This document shows positions 1-9,792 of a stretch of DNA of 16,869 nucleotides, one piece after another. The notes under the pieces are model-generated. The model was not told the DNA's origin and did no database searches. It worked only from the letters and a program-made list of their open reading frames with translations. The DNA comes from Pinguiococcus pyrenoidosus (lineage: Eukaryota; Sar; Pinguiophyceae; Pinguiochrysidales; Pinguiochrysidaceae). The position numbers and the translations under genes were made by a program. Each line of letters begins with the position of its first letter. Positions within the stretch are counted from its first letter, which is position 1. The stretch is taken from assembly GCA_019677205.1 (NCBI GenBank), contig JAAMXY010000538.1, forward strand, positions 1 to 16,869, written 5' to 3'.

Positions 1-3000
1 ACTTCCGAAGATCTGGTGGCTGAAGCCCCACTGGCCGCCGAAGGGGGAGCCAGAGGGGATTGTCCGCGCTGCAAGCGATCAGGAGTGGACATGACGGAAG
101 GCCTCGAAAACTTCACAATCCTCACACGTAAATGCGTCCGGCGATCTAAACAGCCGCGGCGCTCCTTCCCAGCCACTCAAACTATATCAGAAGTAAACGT
201 TCGCTTCGATCCTGCCTACCCTCGGGAAACCCTCCATGCTTCCTGCTTTCCCTACCAGAAAGGCAGGATGACTGGGACTGGAGAATCCGCCGCTGTTCCA
301 TGTGACGATACCAGTGCTCTAGCGGGTACGGGAGTAAAAAATGCCCGGTCTCGGTACTCCGCGCATCGCTCCGCTTGCTTTGCTACAGCACGAACACGCA
401 TGGATAGTCCCTACTCCCTTCGCGCAGCGCCGAGAAGAATTCAAGAAAAGAAGTCAAGGCGACGTCTCTATCTTGAGAGAGCGGCGTTGGGCGCCACTCA
501 GTTATGCGACATGTCCCGAGGCATCGCGATGGATCGGCAGGACGAGAAGACCAAAGGCTTTGGCTACACCGCGGGGGTGTACATGTTGCGCGCTCGCGAC
601 GGCAGCGGCGTCCATCTCGATGCGTCCTTTGACCTGGCTCGCGCCTATACCAGAGATCTGCAGCTGCTCGAGCTGGGCGCGCATCGCCACAAAGGCCTGC
701 AGCAAGCGTATGAAGGAGCAGCCCAAGGCCGAAGATCCGCAGCGAAGCACGACAAGCGCTTCCTCGCCAAAGCAGCTGCCAGCTTCCACTTCCACGTCGT
801 CGAGCAGCTGAGCGTCAAGCGCCGCGGCGCAGCAGCCGAATCCTCCAAAATACTCAGACTGGCGCTCGAGAAGCAGAGGCGTCGGCTGCAGAAGAAAGCG
901 CTCTTGGAGATACTGAAGAGACACCGACGTCGCCATTTGCGCAGACAGTGGTTCGCGTGGCGAAAGACTTGCAAGAGGCTGAAGCAACGCCAGCGCTTTC
1001 GAGCCGCAGTGCGCATCCAAGCGGTGTTTCGAGGGCTGCGCGACCGCAAGAGAGCTTGTCGACGCCGACGGCGGCTGCGGCGCTTAAAGAAGCTGGATGT
1101 GGGCCCGTGGCTGGCCACCGCTCTACAACGCATGGCGCGAGCGCGACTCGCTGTCCGCCTCGCGCGCCGCCTGCGAGAAGAGAGACCTCGGCATGACGCC
1201 GCAGTACGAGTACAGCGCTTTGTGCGGCGCGCCATAGCGCGACACCAGCGGCGACTCCGACGCGAGGAGAGAGTGACACGGACTCGGCGCCAACGCTGCG
1301 CAACACGTATTCAAAGCGTCGTGCGAGGGCGTCGAAGTCGACGCCGCATCCGCCGAAGGCGACTGGCACGTCAACGCCAACGGGCCGCAGCTCACATCCA
1401 GCGCGTGGCTCGGGGCCACTTTTGTCGACGTCGGCATCGGGACAGAGCGGCGCGCAGCCGGCGTGAAAGGGACGCAGCGGCACGCACCCTGCAACGGTGG
1501 GCGCGAGGCAGCCTGGTGCGGCGTCGACATCGTCCCTTGCTGCTCTGGCGGAGACGCGCTCAGCCAGCGGCGATAAAAGTCCAAACTGCGTGGCGTCAGT
1601 TGTGGTATGCGGCGTGCTATCGGATGCATCTAGAAGAACTCCAGGAGCAGCGCCGCCGCGGCGCCACGCACTTGCAACGGCTGGCGCGAGGCCACGTCAG
1701 CCGCAGATATGCTGGGACTCTGCGAGAACAGAAGGCAGCGCATGCGGCGGCGCTGAAAGTGCAACAACCAAGTCGCATGTGGCTCGCTAGGCGGGAGCGA
1801 CGACGGCGCCTTCTTCTACGCCACCGCTGCATGGTGGTCGTCCGTATGCAGTGCGCAGCACGTGTTTTTCTTGCAAAGATGCAGGCAAGGACGATGCGTG
1901 CTGTGCGACGTCGGGACGACGCGGTCAGACGCCTCCAGGCTTTCTGGCGCAAGGCGCGCGCAAAGGAAGTTTTGCAGCAGCGCCAGTCCGCGGACGACTC
2001 CGGCGCCTGCCAGGAATGCTACGCAGCCCAAGCCGAGGTCTTCTTCCACGGAACGCGAAGGGCTCTTTGCACGAGGTGCCTCCCCAGGGTGCGGCGCTTT
2101 CTGGCGCAGCTTGGCGGCGCAGAGGCGGAGCTGCTGAAGCGGGTGGAGCAACGGATCGAAGCGGACGACGCTGAGCGCCCACGCGCGGAAGCCCGCGCGC
2201 TGCAGCGCTATGCCTTCCAGCTTTTCCCAGCGTACTTTTGCGAGAGAAACGACAGAGACGCGGTGCTACGAAAGCTCCAGTTCCGCAAAAGCAGCAAAGC
2301 GAAGCCGCATCGGTCCAGCAAGTACAGCATCAGCGACGCTGTCGAAGATGGAGAGAGAGAGACCCCGTCAAGGGGAGATTGGGTTCGGCGGATCCTCGCG
2401 CAAAGCCAAGGAGCTACTCGGGGGCTGCTGCCAACAACGCTAATCGAAGCGGTGCAGAATGCCGCACTAGCCCCCTCCAAGCTTCTGGTGGACGCCATGT
2501 GGGAGCGAAGACTGAGCGATCGGATTGCGGATGCATGGCGCCGCTCGCAAATCAGGAAATTCCAACAGAATGGCCCGTGCTCGATTTGTGCTCTTCGGAT
2601 GGGTGGCGCCGACCCAACGGATACGAGGGCGGTGCTGGCCTTTCTCAGGCGGAACATTCGCCCTGCTCAGGTGGTGAGAGACGAGGGCCGGGGAAGGTGC
2701 AGTCTGTTCTGCTTGCGATGCTGTGCAGTTGTCCATCAAAGCCGTCCTTTGATGCGATACCCTCGGAAACGAATCATACGCATGAAGTTGGAAGAACGAA
2801 GCGCGTCGCGCATTGCAAGCTTCTACCGCGCCGCTGAGTTCAGAATTGGCTTCGACCGCGTGGTCCAACGGACAAGAGTCCGTCGCAGTCTGGCGGCCAC
2901 CAAGATTCAGAGTCTGGTACGCGCCCACACGGCGACCCGGGCGGTCCGAATGGTAAGGGCATGCTGGACGTTTGCGCACACAATCGTGCTGGAGTCCGCT

Positions 3001-6000
3001 TGTACCTCCACGGCTGCGCACGTCGCGATGGCGACTGTCTGGAGACTACCGAGGTATTTACTTCCGAAGAGGTGCGCCGAGATCATCCGCAGAGATGCCA
3101 GCATCAAGGCGTTGCGAAGCCTTGCCGAAGGCAAATCGGCAAGAAGCTTGCAGCGCTCATTGCGACGCTGCCTTGCTGCTCTGCGTCGACGGAGAGAACG
3201 TGAAAGGACAGAGATGGACTTTGAAGATTTTCGCAGCTACGTATGGCAGCTGGAGACTGCCGCGTCAGTCGTCCTGGCGGCGAGGTGGAGACGCTTCTCA
3301 GCAATGCGACGATACCGGCATGGCTTGGTACGGCGGCGCCTTGCTACTCAAGTGCTCACAGCCGCTTTGGCCATTGAAAAGATCATCTTGGGGAGACGAT
3401 CAACGTGGCGATCAATCCGATCCCATCTGCTCCACCTTCGATTGAGCTCCGCCCAGCTGCTCGCTTTGGCGTCAAGGTGCTCGTTACAGCGTTCGGAAGT
3501 GTCGTATTCCCACGCGTATGTCCAGGAAGTTGCGGGGGTCCTTGCGCGAGGGCGTCAGAGGGTACGACTCGCCGTCGTGCCCCTTGTCCATCCTGCGGTA
3601 AACGGCCAGCCCGGCATCAAGCTGCAGTGGCACAGGCTGGCCACCGAGGCGCTGAGCGATCTGCGAGGCGGAAAGAGGCTGCCGTTGATGATCACGATCC
3701 AGATCGACTGCCTGTCTCTGACGAATGCGATTTCCAAGGAGTATGTCAACGTTTCCGTTGCCTGGTGCGATGGTGCCACAGCGACGTTTAGGGAGGTGCC
3801 CACCAGACCTGCGCAGAGTTCCCGGCTACCTTGGCGCAGAACAGGAAGGGACGGGGATGTCCACCTTTTTGCAGTTCCAGCGGCCGTCTCCATGCGCCCT
3901 TGGCTTCGGATGAGAATCGAAGAGGGGATTGACGAACTGGTCATGACTGCCGACGAGGTTGTGGAGCACCTTGGAAAGCGGACAAGAATCGCGCTTCGGA
4001 ACGGCGGCACCGTCGAGCTAGTCATGGCCGTGGAGCCGCCGAGTCGCACGCAGGCTCGCCACATGGTACACAGCATTGTTGCTGACCTGGTGGACGCGAG
4101 CATTGCTCTTTCTCTGGCATCCTGCCCTCGCATCGAAGTTGTCGTCAAGGAGTGCGTCCGGCGCAATGGAGCACGAGCAGGAGTAGGCTGCGGAAATGGT
4201 GGAGCTCTGGTCGTCGAAGTCTTCTGGGTTGGCGAAAGCGTGGGGTCTTGCCTCGTCAACGGCGTCCCGGAAGCCTTTCGCTGCAGACGAGACCACCTCG
4301 GCCGCCACTTCTTCCTTCTGCCAGTGCCGAGATCTCAGCTGCTCGCACGTGGTTTGCCTTGCGACGCAGCATTCGATGACGCCTGCAAGACGAAGTCCCT
4401 ACAGCTTCGCGTCGAGGTCCGGCCCTGGCGCTCGGAAACCCAACGACGAAAGACGACCAAGCCCATGGCACAACTTGTACTCCAAGGCCGACGGCTGTAT
4501 CTTCCGACCAGAGAACGCTTCGATCTGGCCTTCCCCGGGGATGAGCGACGCGTCACTCTCCGAGTGGCTTGCCGCGACGTTCCCGTGCCCAAATGGTACA
4601 ATGCAGCGTTGGTAGCGCAGAAGTGTGTGTCTTCGGTCTTCTCGGTCGTTCTCCCTCGCCTGCTGGCGCCCCATGTCGAGGTGCGCCTTTCACGAATCTC
4701 CAGCGTTGCACGTCACTTGATCGATCGATGGCTTGGGTTAGAAGACGCGAGCATAGCGGTGGACGTCTGGTACGGTGGGCGACGTCTGAGGAGGTACTTT
4801 TTGCATGGTGACCCACGCAAAGACTCTCGGCGACACAACACAGCGGTGGATGCCCCCTGTGTTGATCTTCCATTCAGCCTGGGAGGCAAAGATCGCCCGC
4901 CTCCCTTCCAGCCAGAACGGCATAGCTTCGACGATGTCGTGAAGGCCTTCATACCGAGATCTTCCGAGATGATGAGCCGCGTCGCTTTCCGAGTCAGCTT
5001 GGTGCTTGGTTGCCTGCAAAGTACAGTCGACAGCGACTCTGACGACGAAGACGAGGAATCAGAGTCGAGTGGAAGGCAGTTGACACGCTGGATCGCAGCA
5101 GAGACTCTTGGAAGCGCCACGCTTTCCGCTTCGGACCTACTTCTGCAGCCGAGCGGAAGAGATGTACACGTGCCGCTGCTTGAGATAAGGGAAAGGTGCT
5201 CCGCCAGCATCGCCGCGAGGCTGGCACCTGGAGAAGTCGTGCTACGAGTTTCTCGGTCCACAATGCCAGCCTTATATGTAGAGCATGCTGTTCAGCTCGG
5301 GTTCCCGCCTCCGACTCTTCGTTTGATGTTGGTGGACTTGAAGCTGCCAAAGAGGTTGCGTCGCTCAGGCACCAGCTTCTCCGTCAAACTCTACGCAGGC
5401 AGCCTTGCATTGGGAGAGAGCCAACCGTGTGCACCAAGCATGACTTGGTCAGCGGAGGTGTGGAACATCCCGCTTCGGGACTTTGGTGACACGCTGTCTA
5501 GAGGAGGTGCCGCTGCAGAAACGCTAGCTTGTCGGAGGCTCCCGCCTCTTGCTCCAGAAGGTGACAAGCAAGGAAAGGAACGAGTCCAGAAAGCACTGCG
5601 CCAGCTGAGACTGCGGTTTGAGCTGTGTCGCGAGGATGGATCCCACCTCGGAGGCAGCAACATACCTGACGCAGCTTGGCGTCGCTTGCCCGTCCAGTAC
5701 CTTCCGTTGCCGATGAGGAAACTCCATGAGGATCTAGAAGGCATCGGCCAAGCAGTAGCGGGCGAAGGCAAAGCAGTAGTGGGCGTTGCTCTGCGGGTCG
5801 TTCAGCCAGACTCCGATGTGCCAAGCAAATCAGCACTCACGGATCCTGCAGGCGCTCTGCGCCAGTCGACGCGAGGTTATGAACAGGAGCGTGTCGAGCG
5901 CGCAGCTCTTGTGCAGCAAGAACTGAGTACGGACGAAGGCCGTTCCGATCCGACACAAGAGGTTGCAGAGACGTTTGGAGAATCAGCGCAGAAGGAAAAC

Positions 6001-8355
6001 CCAGAATCTTTCGGGCCAGATTCAAGTTCCGTTCAAGAGGAAGCTTTCGCCTCGGTCCCTTTGGAGATGCGAGGAGACTTGGCAAGGCCGCCGCTCAAGC
6101 AGCCTGGAAAGAGGGGGAAACAGGAGGGCCCTTCAGTGTCCAAAGGCAGATGGACCATCGACAGCGTCTGCGGTGCTGAGGACCAGCCGCGTGGCGACGA
6201 CAAAGAAGAGCGCGAGTCGTTTCTGCCACACTTTCCCACGTATAGTCCATCTGCGCTGCCCATAGCTGCCGATGGTGGCAATCTAGTCACGCCGCTGGGA
6301 GCAGGGGAAAGCCAAAGACTTGTGCGCGGGGAGTTGCTTGCCAACAACGCTGCATGGATGGACCGACTGCTGGAGATTGGGGCCAGTCTTGAGGACGCTG
6401 GATGCAGCGAGGTGCGCCACCAACCTTCTGCGGCGGACTTCCAGCAGGAGGACTCGGCTGTCCAGGCAAGCGCCGTTCTTCGATTCCGGCTGCACGTGCA
6501 AGGTCTCGCAAGAGAAGACGTCGACAGCATGTCGAAAGTCGCAAGGTGGAGGGTCATGATCGTCTCCCGCGGTTTGGTTCTCCACAACCTTCGGCATGAC
6601 AGGGCTCAGGAAGGCGGCGGCGTCGTTGTGGTACTGCCGAAGCCACCTCCCCCTGGTCGACGTCGGAGGTCCCAGCGGAAGAGGTCCCGGGAGTTGCAGC
6701 ACCAGCCTGCGTCGGTGTGCGAAAGTAGCTGCGGCACTTGCGAATCGTCCTGGGTCCCATGGGTCCCATGGGTCCCCTTGATGCTTCGCGTCTTCGAAAT
6801 CGGCAGCGACGGCGCTGCCGACCACAACGAGGACGGCAGCTTTCTTGGAGAGGTGCCCATCACGTGGGAGAGCCTCGAGTCTGGCACTTTGCCGCTCGTC
6901 ACCCCGAGAACCAACGAAACCAGCGAAACCAACGAAACCCTGAATCGTCCATATTGCTTGGTAGATGGCCGGGTGGCGCCAATGAAGGGCGCACCGTGCA
7001 GACCCTTCCGAACCCCTCTGCTGGTACCTCAGCACTGCGCTTGGGATACATCGACAGCGCCACCTGAAGTGTACGCTGTGAGTCGCAGCCTCATCCTGCT
7101 TTTCAGTGCCCGTCTAGAGCGGCTTCCCCTTGAGAACGCATTGGCAAGGCAGCCTGGGGTACTGCCGCCGAGCTCAGCTGCGCGCCTAAGGATCAGCCTT
7201 TTGTCCGTGGAAGCTTGTCCACCCCTCAAGGCCGCCCAGCGGGAGGTCGAGATCACCATCGACACCAACGACGCAGCAGGTACCACTGGGCGAGCACCTC
7301 TTGGCCTCAAAGGCAAGACGACTTGCCCGAGTGGCAACACGGAAGCTCTGCACGGGGTTCTCGACTTCCCCAACCACCGAGAGAAATGCTCCTTGTCCGT
7401 CGCAATCACTCTCCATGGTAAGAGGGTTGGATCCACGACGCTTCCGTGGTCTACCCTTGCAAGCATACCAGCCGTGCGCACCGACTACCTCATGTGTGCG
7501 CCGATGCTGGATAAATGCACAGAAGCTGCGACGACGCTTGCGTTGGAATTGCCTTCCAAATCGTCGTCGCCGTTTCTGGCAGGTCTGGCGGCTCTGACGC
7601 CGCCGCCGCCGCCTGAAGCTCCATCAGTATTCCTGTCTTCGGGAGTGGCGCTCGGTATGAAGCTTGTTTGGGAGACGTCGGTGGCGACGCCATCGCTTGG
7701 GTTCGGCGTGCAAGTCGGTCGCTGCGAGGGCCTGATACCTTCGAGTATCCCAGGTGCCGCGGAGACCTTCTTGGACGCAAAGAGGGATCTACTTCTCTGC
7801 TTTGAGACCATGGACGATGCGAAGAGAGCTTTTCCCGTAAAAACACAGGTGCGTCACCCTTCCTACACTTCATCTCTCTTCCTGGATCTCAGCTTAGCTT
7901 TCTGTCTCTGGTTTGTTTAGGCCTTTACATGCGAACGCCGTTCACAGTATCCGCGTGGGGTCGATCGTTGGCCTATCGTGGAAGGCCCGCGGCGCGGCTT
8001 CGCAGCGCTCCGAAAGGAGCCGATGGTGGGTCGCTCAGGTCTCAACGACGCACACAGCGGCGAGCCACCACAAGGACTGCCTCCCGGGCGCCTGCTACTT
8101 GAGGCCCGGCGCGGCATCTCGGCAGTGGTGTTCGGCGATGCTGCCATCCCTGCCGAGGACGGCAAGGAAGCATTGGCTTGCTTCTTCCATCGAGGGGGAA
8201 GAGAGTATGGGATACGCATAAGCGACGTGGGCAAACTCGGCCCCTCATCCGCCATCGCCATCCAAAGGCTTCAAAGAGCTGTTCGGAAGTACCTGACGCG
8301 GCGTGAGCGCATGATTGCCTCAGCGATGCCGAAGGATCCCAAAGCAAGACACTGA
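1..8355 (+). CDS. Giant IQ-motif protein with Cys clusters and C2-like region, join(<1..7848, 7921..8355)
   Basis: The frame is open from the first base; in-frame ATGs lie at 91, 268, 400 and 511, so the true start may be one of these or upstream. About 11 IQ-like motifs (calmodulin or myosin-light-chain binding in known families) lie at roughly 30-residue spacing from 1015 to 1980, in a very Arg-rich helical stretch. A C-x2-C-x16-C-x2-C cluster follows (2008..2079), then a second Cys cluster (2578..2724) and another IQ motif (2902..2950). From about 3500 to 7850 the protein is beta-rich with weak C2-like strands (for example 5314..5400, 6481..6570, 6781..6880) and an acidic Ser/Asp/Glu patch near 5026..5070. 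A phase-0 intron (7849..7920) joins a 144-residue exon ending in one more IQ motif (about 8251..8310). Calmodulin-regulated scaffold or cytoskeletal role is inferred. I do not recognise the full-length architecture. Confidence 0.75.
1009..1980 (+). repeat. Ladder of about 11 IQ motifs
   Basis: [I/L/V]Q-xxx-R-type motifs recur near nt 1015, 1123, 1207, 1309, 1393, 1486, 1573, 1672, 1756, 1840 and 1930, about 28–36 residues apart. The best examples carry the full pattern, such as RIQAVFRGLRDRKR and HIQRVARG. Others are degenerate at the Gln or second Arg. Such ladders in myosin heavy chains and ASPM bind calmodulin-like proteins along a long helix. Confidence 0.8.
6751..6777 (+). repeat. Three copies of a 9-bp unit inside coding sequence
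   Basis: TGGGTCCCA is repeated three times (the last copy ends in C), giving WVPWVPWVP. The period is a multiple of three, so the frame is kept. It lies just before a C2-like segment of the giant IQ protein. Confidence 0.85.
6910..6939 (+). repeat. 9-bp ACCARCGAA repeat inside coding sequence
   Basis: Three and a third copies of ACC-A(A/G)C-GAA encode a TNETSETNET run. This is a second in-frame 9-bp expansion about 150 bp after the WVP repeat, probably a surface loop. Confidence 0.8.
7849..7920 (+). other. 72-nt intron in the giant IQ gene
   Basis: The donor is CAG|GTGCGT, and a pyrimidine-rich tract ends in TTTGTTTAG. The last three intron bases form an in-frame TAG, so unspliced RNA stops exactly at the exon border. 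The downstream frame is the same one, stays open for 144 codons and ends in a convincing IQ motif, which argues for splicing rather than for a stop at 7920. Confidence 0.8.
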
Positions 8356-8915
8356 GCTGCGCGACGGCTGCAGCGAGCATATCGGTACCGCCGGCCTGTC
8401 GCTTATTGAAGTTGCTGAGCCTGTCCCCTTTGTGCGTCGTGGGAGACGCTTGGAACTCGGCTCACAAGGCACCGTTGATACCGTTCGTTCCTTTGCGAAC
8501 GTGCTAGCCAAGGCTTCAGCTCGTTCTTTGGTGGACGATGCTTGTCTGCCGAAAGAGCAGTATCCATGGCGTAGCCAATGTTCCCGGCAACACAACCAGG
8601 AAAGATATCATCCAGATCATGAAGAAGAAGAAATCATCCAGATCATCCAAATCATCCAAATCATCAGATCATCCGCGCATTTTCTTCTTTTCAGCAGTCG
8701 ATGCATGGCACGTTATGATGATCATTCCCCGTCGAAATGCATAGGATTGCAGGATATAAACACGTTCATTGAAAATTTCATAAACGAATCTACAACAAAC
8801 TACCATAGAACACTCAGACTTGATTCTTTAGTGTAAAATTGCGTGCTCTTGCGTGCGCGTCGCATGGAGAGTTGTCGGCTTCGCAGGCGCAGCTGCTTGT
8901 CCACCTTCCAGAGCC
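8356..8915. promoter_or_regulatory. Intergenic spacer: 3' flank of the IQ gene and promoter of ATP synthase d
   Basis: No convincing gene was found. The spacer holds a CGTTCG/CGAACG dyad (8482..8501), a 9-bp minisatellite (8632..8674) and an AT-rich stretch (about 8700..8836) before the subunit d start at 8916. Within the AT-rich part lies a short palindrome, TGAAAATTTCA (8770..8780). The open frame across 8356..8836 is compositionally simple and I regard it as chance. Confidence 0.5.
8632..8674 (+). repeat. 9-bp minisatellite (AATCATCCA)n
   Basis: About four and a half copies of (A/G)ATCATCCA follow a GAAGAAGAAGAA run. The third 9-bp-period repeat in about 2 kb, but this one is noncoding, in the 3' flank of the IQ gene. 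Confidence 0.85.
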
Positions 8916-9693
8916 ATGTTTCGCCGTAGTCTGAAGAGGGCTGTCAACTGGTGAGTCAGGGGAGCGTAGGGCGGAGAATGGGCGGGCTGTTGGCTTGGGC
9001 GCGTCCAGACGCGCGTTATGCCTCAGTTTCGCCTTGTTACGGCGCAAAATGATCAGCTGGATGCGGAAGTGCGATGGGTCTCGTGCCCATGTGCTCCGTA
9101 GGCCTACGTGTGGTACTCACGGCTTGTTGCGACTTGTCAGGGGCAAGCTTCTGTCCCGGATGGACAACGAAGAGGCGAAGAACAGAGCGGCCATGCTGCG
9201 CGTGTACTACGCCCAGATCGAGAACCTGGAGCGAAAGTACCCGGCGGATCCGGCGCCCATCGACTGGGCCGCTTTCAAGGCCACTGTGCAGACGCCGGGC
9301 GTGGTGGAAGGTTCGTTCGTTTGAACGAGCGGTGGGTCCTCCACGTGACGTTCGCCTCACCGCCGATGTCGTGCCGCCCCAGAGCTGGAGAAGTCCTTCC
9401 AGTCGCTAGGATATGACCTGCCGGAGCCGGAAGACTTTGAAGGCATGCTGGCGAACCACACGGCCAACAAGAGCGCCCTCCAGGGCGAGGTGGCGTCGCT
9501 CACGTCCAGCATCAAGGAGCTGGAGGGTCGCGTGGCGTTCGAGGAAGCGAACAAGACGGACGAGACCACGACGCTCAAGGACTGGGCGGAGAAGTACCCG
9601 GAGCTGTATGCGGAGGCCGAAGGCGAGGTGTCCCGGCACGAATGGTTCTCGGGTGTGATCACTTCGTACGAGCAGAAGGAGGCCAGCCACTAG
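8916..9693 (+). CDS. ATP5PD: Mitochondrial F1Fo ATP synthase subunit d, join(8916..8950, 9141..9310, 9383..9693)
   Basis: Splicing gives a 171-residue protein, close to the usual 160–175 for this peripheral-stalk subunit. The family signature PIDWAAFKATVQTPGVVE is in exon 2; exon 3 continues ELEKSFQSLGYDLPEPED, matching the family's 'EKKF..L..P.PED' region. The C-terminal half is charged and helical, as expected for a stator component. The N-terminus is short, basic and Ser-containing, and like animal subunit d may need no long presequence. Intron 1 (190 nt, phase 2) has GTGAGT and TTGTCAG; intron 2 (72 nt, phase 1) has AAG|GTTCGT and CCCCAG. Unspliced reading of either intron fails to give the conserved join. 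The stop is 99 bp from the 3' end of the convergent TPR gene. The three exons use one frame modulus because introns 1 and 2 compensate in phase. Confidence 0.88.
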
Positions 9694-9792
9694 TCCTCGG
9701 AGGTGGGATTTGGGCCTTTGCCGAGCGCTGGGGTCTGGCCCGTCTAGGTTGCGAGTCCCCCATCGTGATCATACACCATGAAGCGAACGCTG
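9694..9792. other. Short convergent intergenic spacer
   Basis: These 99 bp separate the stop codons of two convergent genes and must hold both 3' ends, so the transcripts probably overlap. No clear poly(A) signal or hairpin is visible. Confidence 0.5.

Noticed and set aside
8315-8836. 173-codon open frame after the IQ gene
   Set aside because: It overlaps the IQ gene end, crosses a minisatellite and an AT-rich spacer, and encodes Ile-Gln repeats without domain character.
8356-8915. tRNA or other structured RNA gene
   Set aside because: I looked for cloverleaf arms and promoter boxes by eye on both strands and saw none; the only inverted repeats are short dyads.
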